From positions 16,099-80,098 of the forward strand of contig JBMDXK010000010.1 of NCBI GenBank assembly GCA_048594375.1: a stretch of 64,000 bases of DNA. Direction: 5' to 3'. Positions 9,145-18,190 of the stretch are shown here, piece by piece. Position 1 is the stretch's first letter. The number at the start of each line of letters is the position of its first letter. The notes under the pieces were generated by a model. That model saw only the letters and a list, made by a program, of their open reading frames with translations. It was not told the origin of the DNA and ran no database searches. The position numbers were made by a program, and so were the translations under genes. The stretch is from JBMDXK01 sp048594375. GTDB lineage: Bacteria; Pseudomonadota; Alphaproteobacteria; Rhizobiales; Methylopilaceae.

Positions 9145-9310
9145 AATTTAGCGGCTGTCTTCTCGCCTCGGTCTGTCTGCGATCCGCTGCTCACGTACCT
9201 GAAGTACGCTGCGCTGCGGTTCTCGCCCAACCGGCCTATAAGCCGCAAGCAACCCGTTTTAAATCAGAGGTCGTGGCCTTCTCGCCTCGGTTTGTCTGCG
9301 ATCCGCCTTT
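9145..9310. repeat. Intergenic palindromic repeat, copies 5 and 5' (second tandem unit plus truncated third)
   Basis: Positions 9171-9262 repeat 9057-9147 almost exactly (period 116 bp). A third unit starts at about 9263 and breaks off after CTGCGATCCGCC near 9306. Confidence 0.85.
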
Positions 9311-9364
9311 TACCCACGATTTTTCTGAGTGCCTTTGCTTTACAAGGCGGTTGCACCAAAAGAA

Positions 9365-9396
9365 AAAAGCCTTCCCCGGTATTGAGGAAGGCTTTT
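9365..9396 (-). terminator. Terminator downstream of the DUF3829 gene
   Basis: Perfect 11-bp stem AAAAGCCTTCC/GGAAGGCTTTT, followed in the minus sense by a T-rich tract. It lies 25 bp past the stop of the minus-strand gene. Confidence 0.8.
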
Positions 9397-9420
9397 CCAT
9401 TTTTAAGGCAACGTCAAAAT

Positions 9421-10458
9421 TTAGCGTGAGAAGCGTGCGCTTTGGTTGTAGCTTCTAATCATGCTGTTGTATTCGCTGGATATATTTTCCAAATTGCGGT
9501 TAATTCTTTCAATATCTTTTTTCTCGGCCATATCGCGGCGCAGGGTGCGCAGAGCGCCCAGCATGTTTTCAAAATTGCGGTCAATGCTGAACCAGCGTGG
9601 CTTGTTGCCCAGAGATGTTTGGGTGTCGGGGTTTGCATTTGCATAAGCTTTTGCTTCGTTAAATGCGGTTTCGTAGTTTTTTTCAATGGGAGTAATCGTT
9701 TCCACCGACAGTGTTTCTTGTTCTACAAGCGTATTGACGCTATCGAGAGCAAGGCGTGCCTGGTGGGCAAGATTTACGGTGTGCCATTCAAAGTCGCGGC
9801 CATATTCTTTTTCCATGGCAGCAAGTTCATTGGTGCGCAAGGTGAGTGTGTGAGCGTCCACCATTTTGTGTATTTCGTCGGATGTGGCGAACAGTTTCTC
9901 GAATTTCGGGTTAAGCTGGGTGTTCAGCTCTTTGCCTTTTTGCATGTTGTCATCGCGGTAGTTTTCCTGTTTGTAGTAGCTATCGGCATCGTTCATCACA
10001 GGAATAAGGCCGCGCAGTGTTTCAGCGTAGGTTTGCCCGGCGTTATCCAGAGCCGGATCGGCGGGTTTTTGTTTTACTGCGGCTTCGAGTTTTTCAGCGC
10101 ATTCGCGGGTAAAATCATTGTTGGTTTCGTAAGGGGCAATCTTGAAGCTGGTGAAACCATAATAATGCGTGTTGTCTTGAGAGGAGACTCTGCGTGCAAA
10201 TGTTTCAGAATAGCTTTGGTAATGGTTCCGCAAGGCGGTATCCACCCGGTTCAGGCACTCGATGAAGGGCTGGAGCTTTTCTGTGAGGGCGGCGTCTTCG
10301 GAAGAAAGCACAGATTTTTCGGAAGAGGCGGTTTTTACGCTTGCTGGCAGCAGATCTTTGAAAATGCCTTGTTGCCATCCCACTACACCCACAACAAGAG
10401 CGCCAAAAAGAGCAATGCGTGCAATTTTTTGTGTTTTATTTTCAGGTTGATCTGCCAT
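9421..10458 (-). CDS. DUF3829 (YiiG-like) membrane-anchored protein
   Basis: 345 residues. A single hydrophobic segment (about residues 12-29, 'IARIALFGALVVGVVGW') anchors an otherwise soluble, helical, Lys/Glu/Asn-rich domain that fits DUF3829, with 'CLNRVDTALRNHYQSYSETF' near residue 70 and a helical C-terminus. The anchor lacks a lipobox, so it looks like a signal anchor with a periplasmic body. Molecular function of the family is unknown. Probably monocistronic, with its own terminator downstream. Confidence 0.65.
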   Translation of the reverse strand: MADQPENKTQKIARIALFGALVVGVVGWQQGIFKDLLPASVKTASSEKSVLSSEDAALTEKLQPFIECLNRVDTALRNHYQSYSETFARRVSSQDNTHYYGFTSFKIAPYETNNDFTRECAEKLEAAVKQKPADPALDNAGQTYAETLRGLIPVMNDADSYYKQENYRDDNMQKGKELNTQLNPKFEKLFATSDEIHKMVDAHTLTLRTNELAAMEKEYGRDFEWHTVNLAHQARLALDSVNTLVEQETLSVETITPIEKNYETAFNEAKAYANANPDTQTSLGNKPRWFSIDRNFENMLGALRTLRRDMAEKKDIERINRNLENISSEYNSMIRSYNQSARFSR

Positions 10459-10630
10459 GATAGATGCTTTCAGAGTGGTGGGAGGGATGCCATTGGTATT
10501 CCGGCATCATGCTGGATGGCGATTTACATTGCGGGAATGTCTTTGTCGAGAAGAATTTCGCGTGCAGATTTCCTTAGGCGATGGTTCTAATTTCTTGTGT
10601 GATAAGCCATTGGGGCGAGGGTGTGTTGAA

Positions 10631-11596
10631 ATGCCTTATACTTTGAACAATACGCCCGTAAATCCGGTGCCTCCGAACGGGCAGGTTTATCGTGTGGAAA
10701 CCTCTGACGGCGTTGCGCTCAGAGCTGCGCGCTGGCTTCCGCAGATTGCGCAGCCCAAAGGAACCGTGTGTGTTTTTCAGGGGCGCGGAGAGTGTATTGA
10801 AAAATATTTCGAGACGATTCATGGGTTGTTAGAGCGCGGATTTGCGGTTGCAACACTGGATTGGCGTGGACAGGGCAAATCCCAACGGTTGACGCGCAAT
10901 CATCTGAAAGGGCATGTGGCTTCTTTTGAGCAGTATGTCTGCGATCTGGATGGTTTTATGCAGCATGTTGTTTTGCCGGATTGCCCATTGCCGTTTTTTG
11001 GGCTGGCGCATTCTATGGGTGGCACAACGGTTTTGCACGCGCTTGCCCGTTATCCCAACCGGTTTGATCGGGTTGTCTTGTCGGCTCCGATGGTCGGACT
11101 GCCGGGCGTTGTCGGGAGTGAGCCTGTTGCTTTGCTTGCACGAATCCTGTGTGGATTGGGGTTTGGCAAGGCTGCCATTCCCATTGCATTCAAGGCATCC
11201 CTTGATAATCTCTTCCGGTTTGAAGGGAATGTTGTAACGCGCGATAAACGCCGGTTCGAGCGCAATGCACAGATTTTGCGCGATGATGGGCAGTTGACGG
11301 TGGGCGGGCCAACATTTGGTTGGCTGAATGCGGCCTATCGCGCTACGGCGCATTTTGTGTTGCCGGATTTTGTTGCCAAAATCCGTACTCCGGTGCTGTT
11401 TGTGATTGCCGGGGGTGATAAGGTGGTGAGCATTGCCGCCATCACCCGACTTGTGCGGCGGTTAAAAACGGCCGGTATGGTTTCGCTGGATGGCGCACAG
11501 CATGAAGTTTTGCAGGAAACCGATGCGGTGCGCGCGGCGTTCTGGGCGGCCTTTGATGCTTTCATTCCGGGAAATGAAAGCTTTCCAGAAGTGTAA
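10631..11596 (+). CDS. Alpha/beta hydrolase, lysophospholipase / monoacylglycerol lipase type
   Basis: 321 residues. The Hydrolase_4 fold is shown by 'CVFQGRGECIEKYFETI' (oxyanion region, residues 47-63), 'ATLDWRGQGKS' (74-84), the nucleophile elbow 'AHSMGG' (Ser128), an acidic residue in 'IAGGDKVV', and the catalytic His in 'GAQHEVLQE' near residue 300. It probably hydrolyses lysophospholipids or monoacylglycerols (PldB-like). The ATG at 10631 has GCGAGG 10 nt upstream; the open frame extends back to 10457 but overlaps the divergent gene. Convergent with the phosphatase downstream, with a 10-bp gap. Confidence 0.85.
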   Translation: MPYTLNNTPVNPVPPNGQVYRVETSDGVALRAARWLPQIAQPKGTVCVFQGRGECIEKYFETIHGLLERGFAVATLDWRGQGKSQRLTRNHLKGHVASFEQYVCDLDGFMQHVVLPDCPLPFFGLAHSMGGTTVLHALARYPNRFDRVVLSAPMVGLPGVVGSEPVALLARILCGLGFGKAAIPIAFKASLDNLFRFEGNVVTRDKRRFERNAQILRDDGQLTVGGPTFGWLNAAYRATAHFVLPDFVAKIRTPVLFVIAGGDKVVSIAAITRLVRRLKTAGMVSLDGAQHEVLQETDAVRAAFWAAFDAFIPGNESFPEV

Positions 11597-11606
11597 AGGC
11601 TCATCT

Positions 11607-12401
11607 CTAAGTCGCGTTATATTTCGCCAGCATTTCGATGGCCTGTTCGTGAATGCGTTTGTCGCCTGCCGCAATAATCCGGCCGCCTGTTGTTGGCTTG
11701 CTGCCATCCCATGCGGTGACAATCCCGCCCGCACCTTCGATAATCGGTATCAGCGCAATAATGTCATAGGGTGCAAGACCGGCTTCAATTACCAGATCCA
11801 CTTGCCCTGCGGCCACCATGCAATAATTGTAGCAATCACCGCCAAAGCGTGTGACTTTCACCGCTTTTTCAATGGCTTCAAAGGCGGATAATTCCTGTGG
11901 TGCAAACAGGCGTGGTGATGTGGTGCAGAGGAAGGCTTCGCTTAAAGCCGCGCAAGGGCGGGTGCGCAGTGTGCGTTCACTGAAGCGGTTGACACTGTGC
12001 GCACTGACACCATCGCCCCAGAAATGTTCGCCGATAAACGGTTGGTTCATGATGCCATAAACGGGGCTTCCATGGCGGGTGAGTGCAATCAGTGTTCCCC
12101 ATGCTGGCAGACCGGAAATGAAAGAGCGGGTGCCATCAATGGGGTCAATCACCCAGACATATTCTGCATCGCCATTTTCTGTACCAAATTCCTCTCCAAT
12201 CACACCGTGATTGGGAAAGTGTCCTTTAATAATCTGGCGGATAGCGGCTTCACCGGCGCGGTCTGCGGCAGTCACGGGATCGAACCCGCCGCCACTGCCT
12301 TTGTTTTCGATGGTGATTGCGGTGCGGAAAAACGGCAGAATGGCTTCTCCTGCGGCTTTGCTCAGGCGTTCGACAAACAGTTTAAAATCAACGGCTGACA
12401 T
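11607..12401 (-). CDS. hisN: Inositol-monophosphatase family phosphatase, probably histidinol-phosphatase
   Basis: 264 residues. Mg-dependent phosphatase motifs: 'GEEFG' (69-73), 'DPIDGT' (86-91), 'GGDCYNYCMVAAG', and 'APYDIIALIPIIEGAGG', where family members usually have W-D. The phrase 'RSFISGLPAWGTLIAL' after the metal site is typical of the HisN subgroup, which removes phosphate from histidinol-phosphate; other IMPase substrates remain possible. AAAGGGA lies upstream of the ATG at 12401; the frame is open to 12545, but homology begins here. Same strand as the GNAT-like gene 67 bp upstream. Confidence 0.8.
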   Translation of the reverse strand: MSAVDFKLFVERLSKAAGEAILPFFRTAITIENKGSGGGFDPVTAADRAGEAAIRQIIKGHFPNHGVIGEEFGTENGDAEYVWVIDPIDGTRSFISGLPAWGTLIALTRHGSPVYGIMNQPFIGEHFWGDGVSAHSVNRFSERTLRTRPCAALSEAFLCTTSPRLFAPQELSAFEAIEKAVKVTRFGGDCYNYCMVAAGQVDLVIEAGLAPYDIIALIPIIEGAGGIVTAWDGSKPTTGGRIIAAGDKRIHEQAIEMLAKYNAT

Positions 12402-12468
12402 ACAATCCCTTTCAGAAGGTGGCATCACAGAGAAACGATAAGAGTTATTGGGTATGCTGGAACAGCTT

Positions 12469-13569
12469 TTACGGGGAATAGCGGTCGCTGACAAGGCGCG
12501 TCCATGTTTCCCCTGCAAAGCCGCTGGTAATTGCGCGTCCTTCATGGACGGCTGTTACAAGGCTTTCATCGCGTGTATGAACAATTGCCGAATGGCGGCG
12601 GAACAAAAGTGCGCGGCGTTTGAGCAACGGGTCAAGGAAGCGCAATTGTGTGCGGCCTTTTGCGGCTACATAGCCTGCTTCGCGGGTTTCCAGCAGCATG
12701 GAATCCACCACTGCTGGCGCTGATTCTGTGTGAGCCAGCATTTGCACTACCCAGGCTATACCGCCCGGCAGACCATGATAAACGTAGGCGCCAAGGGGTT
12801 TGCCCAGCGCATTAAAGACAACGCGGCGGTGCAGGGGGCCACGTTTGACATTGCCATTGGCATGATCCAGTTGCCATTTGAGGGAATGTTCATCCCAATC
12901 CGGGCGCAAATCATAGGCGTTTGCAAGTTCCAGAAACACCGGAATGAATTCATCCTGCGGCACATCGCGGTTGGTGGTCGTATCGGCTTTGATGGTCTGG
13001 CGGTGGCGGTCTTTGGAGAAATCCCGTTCCACCAGTTTATCCAGCGGTTTGCCAATGGGTTGCGCGTAGCGCAGCAGACCGATTTTCTGTGTGGCAAGGG
13101 TAAGTGCAAAGCTGGCAGGGCGGTGGATGGCTGTCCATTCCATGCTTTCGGATGTGGCGGCGCGTGCGCCGAATTTTTCCCACATGCCAATGGCAATGGG
13201 GTTGATGGGTTCTGAGACGGAAATATCCTGTGCGCCGTTTAGAAAGGTACGCAGGAGTTGCGCACCGGCAAAGGGGTTGCGTGCGGGTTCTGCCACGGCA
13301 ATGGTGGTGGGGGCGGCGGCGCGCAATACCCGTCCGTTGATGTTCATGCGCAGGGGAATCACGCCGATATAGCCACCGATCACGCCTTCGGGGGTGATAT
13401 AGACTTTGGAACTAATTTCAGGGTCACGCCAAGGGTGTTCAAAGAACAGTTCGTTCATGCACTGGATGAGACCGGCAGGGGGGGGATCCTTCGGGTTGCG
13501 GAAGACTTTTTGAAAAATTTTCGCAACAGCGGGAATGTCTTCCGCTGTCAAGGATCGGATTTCAGTCAT
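12469..13569 (-). CDS. GNAT-like two-domain acyltransferase, paralogue A
   Basis: 366 residues. The N-terminal region 'IRSLTAEDIPAVAKIFQKVF' followed by 'GYIGVIPLRM' and 'NPFAGAQLLRTF' resembles a GNAT N-acetyltransferase fold (acceptor helices, central strand, CoA-binding loop). A second, less recognisable half ends in 'GFAGETWTRLV'. It shares landmarks with the divergent gene at 13772 (MWEK.G, P.AGA.LLR, G.AGETW), so the two are paralogues. Substrate unknown. Located next to AsnB and ACP genes; may act on an ACP-bound or amino-sugar substrate, but that is inference. Frame open to 13914, but the chosen start matches the paralogue. Confidence 0.65.
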   Translation of the reverse strand: MTEIRSLTAEDIPAVAKIFQKVFRNPKDPPPAGLIQCMNELFFEHPWRDPEISSKVYITPEGVIGGYIGVIPLRMNINGRVLRAAAPTTIAVAEPARNPFAGAQLLRTFLNGAQDISVSEPINPIAIGMWEKFGARAATSESMEWTAIHRPASFALTLATQKIGLLRYAQPIGKPLDKLVERDFSKDRHRQTIKADTTTNRDVPQDEFIPVFLELANAYDLRPDWDEHSLKWQLDHANGNVKRGPLHRRVVFNALGKPLGAYVYHGLPGGIAWVVQMLAHTESAPAVVDSMLLETREAGYVAAKGRTQLRFLDPLLKRRALLFRRHSAIVHTRDESLVTAVHEGRAITSGFAGETWTRLVSDRYSP

Positions 13570-13771
13570 TGTTTTCTCACTTTGGAGAGCCGTTGGCATA
13601 CCTCTACACCGGAATAGCTCTTGCAGATCATGGTCGGGCAGCAGATTGCAGAAATTTTGATTATAGAATTTGCATACTGCACAAATGGTTGTAAAGAGAT
13701 AAAGATAAAAAACAAAAATGAACAGGGGGCTAGGCTTAGTCCTCACTCTTGTGAAGGAAATGGCATTTTCA

Positions 13772-14875
13772 ATGACCCATTCGCTTCCCTCTGCAGGCAT
13801 GGCGGTTGTGCGCCCTTTTACTCTTGCGGATGCACCTGACGCGGCAAGGCTGTTTTTGCATGTATTCCGCAGCGTTGATGCGGTGCCTTCGGCTGCGTTG
13901 ATTGCTGTTTTCAAAAGCAGCTTTGTGAATGCGGATGGTTCTTCATTTTCGCGGGTTTATATTGATTCATGCGGCAAACTCACTGGATTTGTGGGTGCGT
14001 TGCCGCAGGATTTTGTCTGCGGCGAGCGGCGGGTGTCGGCGTTGGTGGTGGGTTCGCTGATGGTGCGTGATCCGGTGAAAGATCCGCTGGCAGGGGCGCG
14101 GTTGTTGCGTTCCTTGCAAGAGGCGGGCAGGGATGTTGTGGTGAGTGAAACGGCCAACCCTGTTTCACAAAAGATGTGGGAAAAAAGCGGCGGTCTTGTC
14201 ATCCCTGGCTATAGTCTTGATTATTTTCGTATTTTGCGCCCGTTCGGTTTTTTGAATGCGCTGGCCAGCCTAAAAGTGGGTGCGTTGCGTTTCTTGCGTC
14301 CTTTCGCGCAAGGGCTGGATGGTGTTGCGGCGCGGTTTTTCCGTCCTGATCCTGCGCTGCATAACACAATCTATGAACGGGATTTATCCCCGCAGGAGGC
14401 GGGTGGTGTCATGCTTCACCTTGCGCAGCATTCGGCGGTTGCTCCCGATTTTGATGCTCTGCGCTGGCAAAAGCGGATAGAAGCCGCGCAGGTGAAGGCA
14501 AAATACGGGGGCTGTGTGTGCCGCGGTGTGTTTGATCGCAAGGATCACTGCATTGGCCTGTATCTTTTTCATGGGGAAAAAGGAAAAACCGCACAAGTGC
14601 TGCAAATCCTGGCGCATCCTTCCCATCGGCAGAGGGTGGTTGCGTTGTTGGTGGCTGCGGCCTATCGGGCAGGAGCCGTTGCGGTGCGGGGGCGTTCGGT
14701 GCCGGAATTGCAAACGGTTCTGGCGCAGCACAAAGCGGTGTTTGTGCAACGCTCTGTGTTGACGCTTTACACACAAGATGCCGCAATCATTGATGCTTTT
14801 CAGCGTGGAAGCGTGCTGACAACGGGTCTGGCCGGTGAAACATGGGTTGGGCTGATTGGCTATAATGATGCGTAG
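13772..14875 (+). CDS. GNAT-like two-domain acyltransferase, paralogue B
   Basis: 367 residues from this start, matching the 366 of paralogue A. Other in-frame starts are 13760, 13799 (aligned with the start of paralogue A) and 13718. The N-terminal GNAT-type region is 'VVRPFTLADAPDAARLFLHVF'; further landmarks are 'DPLAGARLLRSL', 'SETANPVSQKMWEKSGG' and C-terminal 'GLAGETWVGL'. It ends 38 bp before the AsnB-type gene on the same strand, so GNAT-B, AsnB and ACP probably form one operon. Function unrecognised beyond the fold. Confidence 0.65.
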   Translation: MTHSLPSAGMAVVRPFTLADAPDAARLFLHVFRSVDAVPSAALIAVFKSSFVNADGSSFSRVYIDSCGKLTGFVGALPQDFVCGERRVSALVVGSLMVRDPVKDPLAGARLLRSLQEAGRDVVVSETANPVSQKMWEKSGGLVIPGYSLDYFRILRPFGFLNALASLKVGALRFLRPFAQGLDGVAARFFRPDPALHNTIYERDLSPQEAGGVMLHLAQHSAVAPDFDALRWQKRIEAAQVKAKYGGCVCRGVFDRKDHCIGLYLFHGEKGKTAQVLQILAHPSHRQRVVALLVAAAYRAGAVAVRGRSVPELQTVLAQHKAVFVQRSVLTLYTQDAAIIDAFQRGSVLTTGLAGETWVGLIGYNDA

Positions 14876-14913
14876 CGTTTCTTTGTTCATGTCTTTCTTA
14901 AAGTTGTAAAATT

Positions 14914-16839
14914 ATGTGCGGTATCGCTGGATTTACAGGGCAACTGCCCTCTCGGTTTTCTCCTGAACAGGTGTTGGCGGCTATGAATAGCCCCATTGAA
15001 CACCGTGGCCCCGATGCGGGTGGTGTGTGGGTAGGGCAGGGCGTTGGTTTTGCGCACCGGCGGCTGTCAATTATTGATTTGTCCAGCGGGCAGCAGCCGA
15101 TGCACACAGAAGATGGCCGCTATGCCATCACATTTAACGGCGAGATATTCAACTATCTGGAATTGAAGGCGGAGCTGGAGAAAAAAGGCCAGCGTTTTCG
15201 TACAGCTTCGGATACGGAAGTTATTCTGGCCGCTTTTCGGGAATGGGGGGAGGCGTGTGTTTGCCGGTTCAACGGTGATTTTGCGTTTGCTCTTTTTGAT
15301 AATGAAACCGGCCATGTATTTGCGGCGCGCGACCGTATGGGGGTGCGGCCGTTTTTCTATACCCAAGCACACGGTTGTCTGGTGTTTGGGTCTGAAATCA
15401 AGGCGCTTCTGGCCTTTCCGGGTGTAGAGGCCAAGCCTGATCCTTTTGCCATTGACCAGATTTTCACCTTCTGGTTTCCACTGGCACCGCGCACCGGGTT
15501 TGAAGGTATTTCTGAATTGCCGCCTGCGCATGTGCTGACCTTCAAGGGGGGCAAAATCTCCACTCGCGCCTATTGGACGCTGGATTTTCCGCGTGCGCAG
15601 GATGCTTATGACAATCGTTCCGAGCAAGCCATTGTTGGCGATGTGCGTGGTGTGCTGGAAGATGCAACGCGCCTTCGGTTGCGCTCGGATGTGCCGGTGG
15701 GGGCTTATCTTTCTGGCGGACTGGATTCTTCCATTATTACGGCGTTGGTCAAATCCATCCAGCCCCATAATCTGCATACCTTTTCAGTGACATTCGATAC
15801 GGCAGAATTTGACGAGACCGATTTTCAGAACCAGATGGTGAAGGCTCTGGGGACGCATCATCGTTCGGTGCCGATTACGCCGCATCAGATCGGAGAGCTG
15901 TTTCCGGCGGTGATTGATGTTACCGAGCGCCCCATTGTGCGTACGGCTCCGGCGCCGTTGTTCAAATTGTCACAGTTTGTCCATGCGCAGGGTTATAAGG
16001 TTGTCTTGACCGGCGAAGGTGCGGATGAAGTCTTTGCGGGTTATGATATTTTCAAAGAGATGAGCGTGCGCCGTTTCATGGCGCGGCAACCGCAATCGCA
16101 GATCCGGCCGCAGTTGTTGCGCAAGCTGTATCCGTATCTGCCACGGCTTAGCGCCCAGAATCCTGCTTATCTGGAAGCGTTTTTCGGCTCAAGGCTGGAT
16201 GAGGTGCATGATCCGTTGTTTTCGCATCTGCCCCGCTTCCGGACAACGGCTGCGGCGAAGGTGTTTTACAGTGCAGCGTTTCGTGAGCAGCTTGGCGGTT
16301 ATGATGCGCTGGATGCTTTGCGCAGTGGTTTGCCGTCCGAATTCATGCACTGGCATACGCTCAATCAGGCGCAATATCTGGAAACGGCTTATCTGTTGCC
16401 GGGCTATATTCTGTCCTCGCAAGGGGATCGCATGGCGATGGCGCATGGCGTGGAAGGGCGTTTTCCGTTTCTGGATCATCGTGTGGTGGAAATGGCGGCG
16501 CGGATTCCTGTGGCACTCAAGATGCGTGGCTTGCGGGAAAAACATGTTTTGCGTGAGGCATTTGCGCCCATGTTGCCGCACACTATTGCGCAGCGGGTCA
16601 AACAGCCTTACCGTGCGCCGGACGCTCCTTCCTTTGTGGGGGAGGGTGCGCCGCCGTGGGTTGCGGAGCGGGTTGCGCCTTGCGCGCTGGAGGAAACCGG
16701 TTTCTTCAATGAGGGCGCGGTGGGCAAGCTGATGGCTAAATGTGCGAAAGGCCGACCGCTGGGCTTTAAGGATAACACCGCCTTGGTAGGGATTTTATCA
16801 ACGCAACTCTGGCATAAACAGTTTATGCGCAATACATGA
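14914..16839 (+). CDS. asnB: Asparagine synthase (glutamine-hydrolysing) type amidotransferase
   Basis: 641 residues. The N-terminal class II glutaminase domain begins with catalytic Cys2 (MCGIAGFTG), followed by 'HRGPDAGG', 'RRLSIIDLS' and 'TFNGEIFNY'. The synthetase domain has the PP-loop 'SGGLDSS' (residues 267-273) and 'LTGEGADEVFAGY'. It transfers glutamine nitrogen to an AMP-activated carboxylate. It may make asparagine, but the adjacent free ACP and GNAT-like gene resemble polysaccharide or exosortase-associated amidotransferase loci, so the acceptor could be a carrier-bound acyl group or sugar acid. Confidence 0.9.
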   Translation: MCGIAGFTGQLPSRFSPEQVLAAMNSPIEHRGPDAGGVWVGQGVGFAHRRLSIIDLSSGQQPMHTEDGRYAITFNGEIFNYLELKAELEKKGQRFRTASDTEVILAAFREWGEACVCRFNGDFAFALFDNETGHVFAARDRMGVRPFFYTQAHGCLVFGSEIKALLAFPGVEAKPDPFAIDQIFTFWFPLAPRTGFEGISELPPAHVLTFKGGKISTRAYWTLDFPRAQDAYDNRSEQAIVGDVRGVLEDATRLRLRSDVPVGAYLSGGLDSSIITALVKSIQPHNLHTFSVTFDTAEFDETDFQNQMVKALGTHHRSVPITPHQIGELFPAVIDVTERPIVRTAPAPLFKLSQFVHAQGYKVVLTGEGADEVFAGYDIFKEMSVRRFMARQPQSQIRPQLLRKLYPYLPRLSAQNPAYLEAFFGSRLDEVHDPLFSHLPRFRTTAAAKVFYSAAFREQLGGYDALDALRSGLPSEFMHWHTLNQAQYLETAYLLPGYILSSQGDRMAMAHGVEGRFPFLDHRVVEMAARIPVALKMRGLREKHVLREAFAPMLPHTIAQRVKQPYRAPDAPSFVGEGAPPWVAERVAPCALEETGFFNEGAVGKLMAKCAKGRPLGFKDNTALVGILSTQLWHKQFMRNT

Positions 16840-16852
16840 GATGAGAAAAACG

Positions 16853-17107
16853 ATGACCGAAACAGCAGAACAGCGTATCCGGCTTTTTATTGAAGAAAAT
16901 TTTATTTTTGCCGACAATATGGCCGCGTTTCCGGCTGAAAAATCGCTGATTGAAGCGGGTGTGATTGATTCCACAGGCGTGTTGGAAATGGTTGGTTTTC
17001 TGGAGCAGGAATTTGGCATCAAGGTACAGGATGCGGATATTGTGCCGCAGAATCTGGATTCCATTGCTGCCATTGCATCCTTTGTGCAATCCAGACAGGC
17101 TGCCTGA
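16853..17107 (+). CDS. Stand-alone acyl carrier protein
   Basis: 84 residues. The phosphopantetheine site is Ser40 in 'AGVIDSTGVLEMV'; the helices before and after fit the ACP fold ('FIEENFIF', 'FLEQEFGIKVQDADIVPQNLDSI'). The motif is D-S-T rather than the D-S-L of fatty-acid ACP, as in specialised carrier proteins. ATG at 16853 has GAG upstream; 16841 is an alternative. It starts 13 nt after the AsnB stop and is probably its partner. Its stop is immediately adjacent to the stop of the convergent gene on the other strand. Confidence 0.85.
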   Translation: MTETAEQRIRLFIEENFIFADNMAAFPAEKSLIEAGVIDSTGVLEMVGFLEQEFGIKVQDADIVPQNLDSIAAIASFVQSRQAA

Positions 17108-17998
17108 CTATTCTGCGGCAAGCGGTGGGGCGCTGGCTTCGGCTTGGGCGTAGCCCATCAGTTCCTGCACCAGGTGTGAAAGGTCGTGCTGCAATCGGCC
17201 AAATCCGTCGTGCAATTCATGGCGCTTTTCGTCCATATAAAGAGCGCGGTTGATTTCGATTTGCAGGGCGTGAATGCTGTTGGCGGGTTTGCCGTAATGT
17301 TCGGTGATAAAGCCTCCCGCATAGGGGCGGTTGCGGGTGACGCGGTAGCCGCGTTTTTGCAGGATGTTTTCGGTGTGGTCGGTGAGTGCGGGGTCGCAAC
17401 TGCTGCCGTAGCGATCCCCTAGGATAATGTCGGTTTTGGTGCTGTTTGAGCGGGAAAGATTGCCCGATGGCATGGAGTGGCAATCAATCAATATGGCCAT
17501 GCCGTAATGGGCGCGCAGACCGTTCAGCAGTGTTCCCAAAGCATGATGATATGGCTTATAAAGATTTTCTATCCGCTTGATGGCATCAGCGACAGGGATT
17601 TTTTGCGCATAGATATTTTTGGAATCGGCCACAATGCGCGCAATGGTGCCAAGTCCACCGGCCACCCGCATTGAGCGGGTGTTGGCGTGTGGTGGCAGGC
17701 GGCCTTCAAACATGAGCGGGTCGAGTTCGTAGGGTTCGCGGTTGACGTCAATATAGGCGCGGGGAAAGTGGGCGCGCATGAGCGTTGCGCCATAAAGGGG
17801 CGCATCCCGGAACAGTTCATCCACGAAGGCATCTTCGGAGCGCCGCAGGGTGAGCGGGTCAAGACAGCTGCTTTTGAGGAAGTGTGGCGGATAGATTGCA
17901 CCGGAGTGGGGAGAATTAAACGCCACGGGCGCCCGAATCATGTCAGGATATAAAATCTCGAATGCGGGGTTGAACGCATCATCAAAGGGGACTGTCAT
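17108..17998 (-). CDS. N-formylglutamate amidohydrolase
   Basis: 296 residues. It belongs to the N-formylglutamate amidohydrolase family, zinc-type hydrolases related to carboxypeptidase. Visible landmarks are 'NSPHSGAIYPP' (28-38), 'EDAFVDELF', 'HFPRAYIDVNREPYELDP', 'LIDCHSMPS' with its metal-ligand His, and 'GFITEHYGKP...LQIEINRALYMDE' with likely ligand and catalytic Glu/His. It usually ends histidine degradation, but no hut genes are nearby. It is divergent from cpdR (192-bp gap), a pairing I recall from other alphaproteobacteria. Its 3' end meets the ACP gene with no gap. Confidence 0.88.
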   Translation of the reverse strand: MTVPFDDAFNPAFEILYPDMIRAPVAFNSPHSGAIYPPHFLKSSCLDPLTLRRSEDAFVDELFRDAPLYGATLMRAHFPRAYIDVNREPYELDPLMFEGRLPPHANTRSMRVAGGLGTIARIVADSKNIYAQKIPVADAIKRIENLYKPYHHALGTLLNGLRAHYGMAILIDCHSMPSGNLSRSNSTKTDIILGDRYGSSCDPALTDHTENILQKRGYRVTRNRPYAGGFITEHYGKPANSIHALQIEINRALYMDEKRHELHDGFGRLQHDLSHLVQELMGYAQAEASAPPLAAE

Positions 17999-18190
17999 TC
18001 TTGTCTTGTGTATCCTTTGGATGGGTTACAAACGCCGTTGAGAGTGCCATTTTCTCTATGGTGGCAAAAAAAAGTGTATTTTGTCCAGAAAAAACATCTC
18101 TTGGAAACCGCCTGTTTACGTTGCATGGTTTTTATGGAGAGAATGAAACGTTTTTGCGTGTTCCCTTGTTGCAGAGTTAAATGAACTGTC

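Noticed and set aside
9026..9310. Tandem repeats considered as a CRISPR array
   Set aside because: Units are 116 bp with no unique spacers and are palindromic throughout; no cas genes.
9442..10590. 382-codon plus-strand frame opposite the DUF3829 gene
   Set aside because: Antisense shadow; the opposite frame has the family pattern, a membrane anchor and its own terminator.
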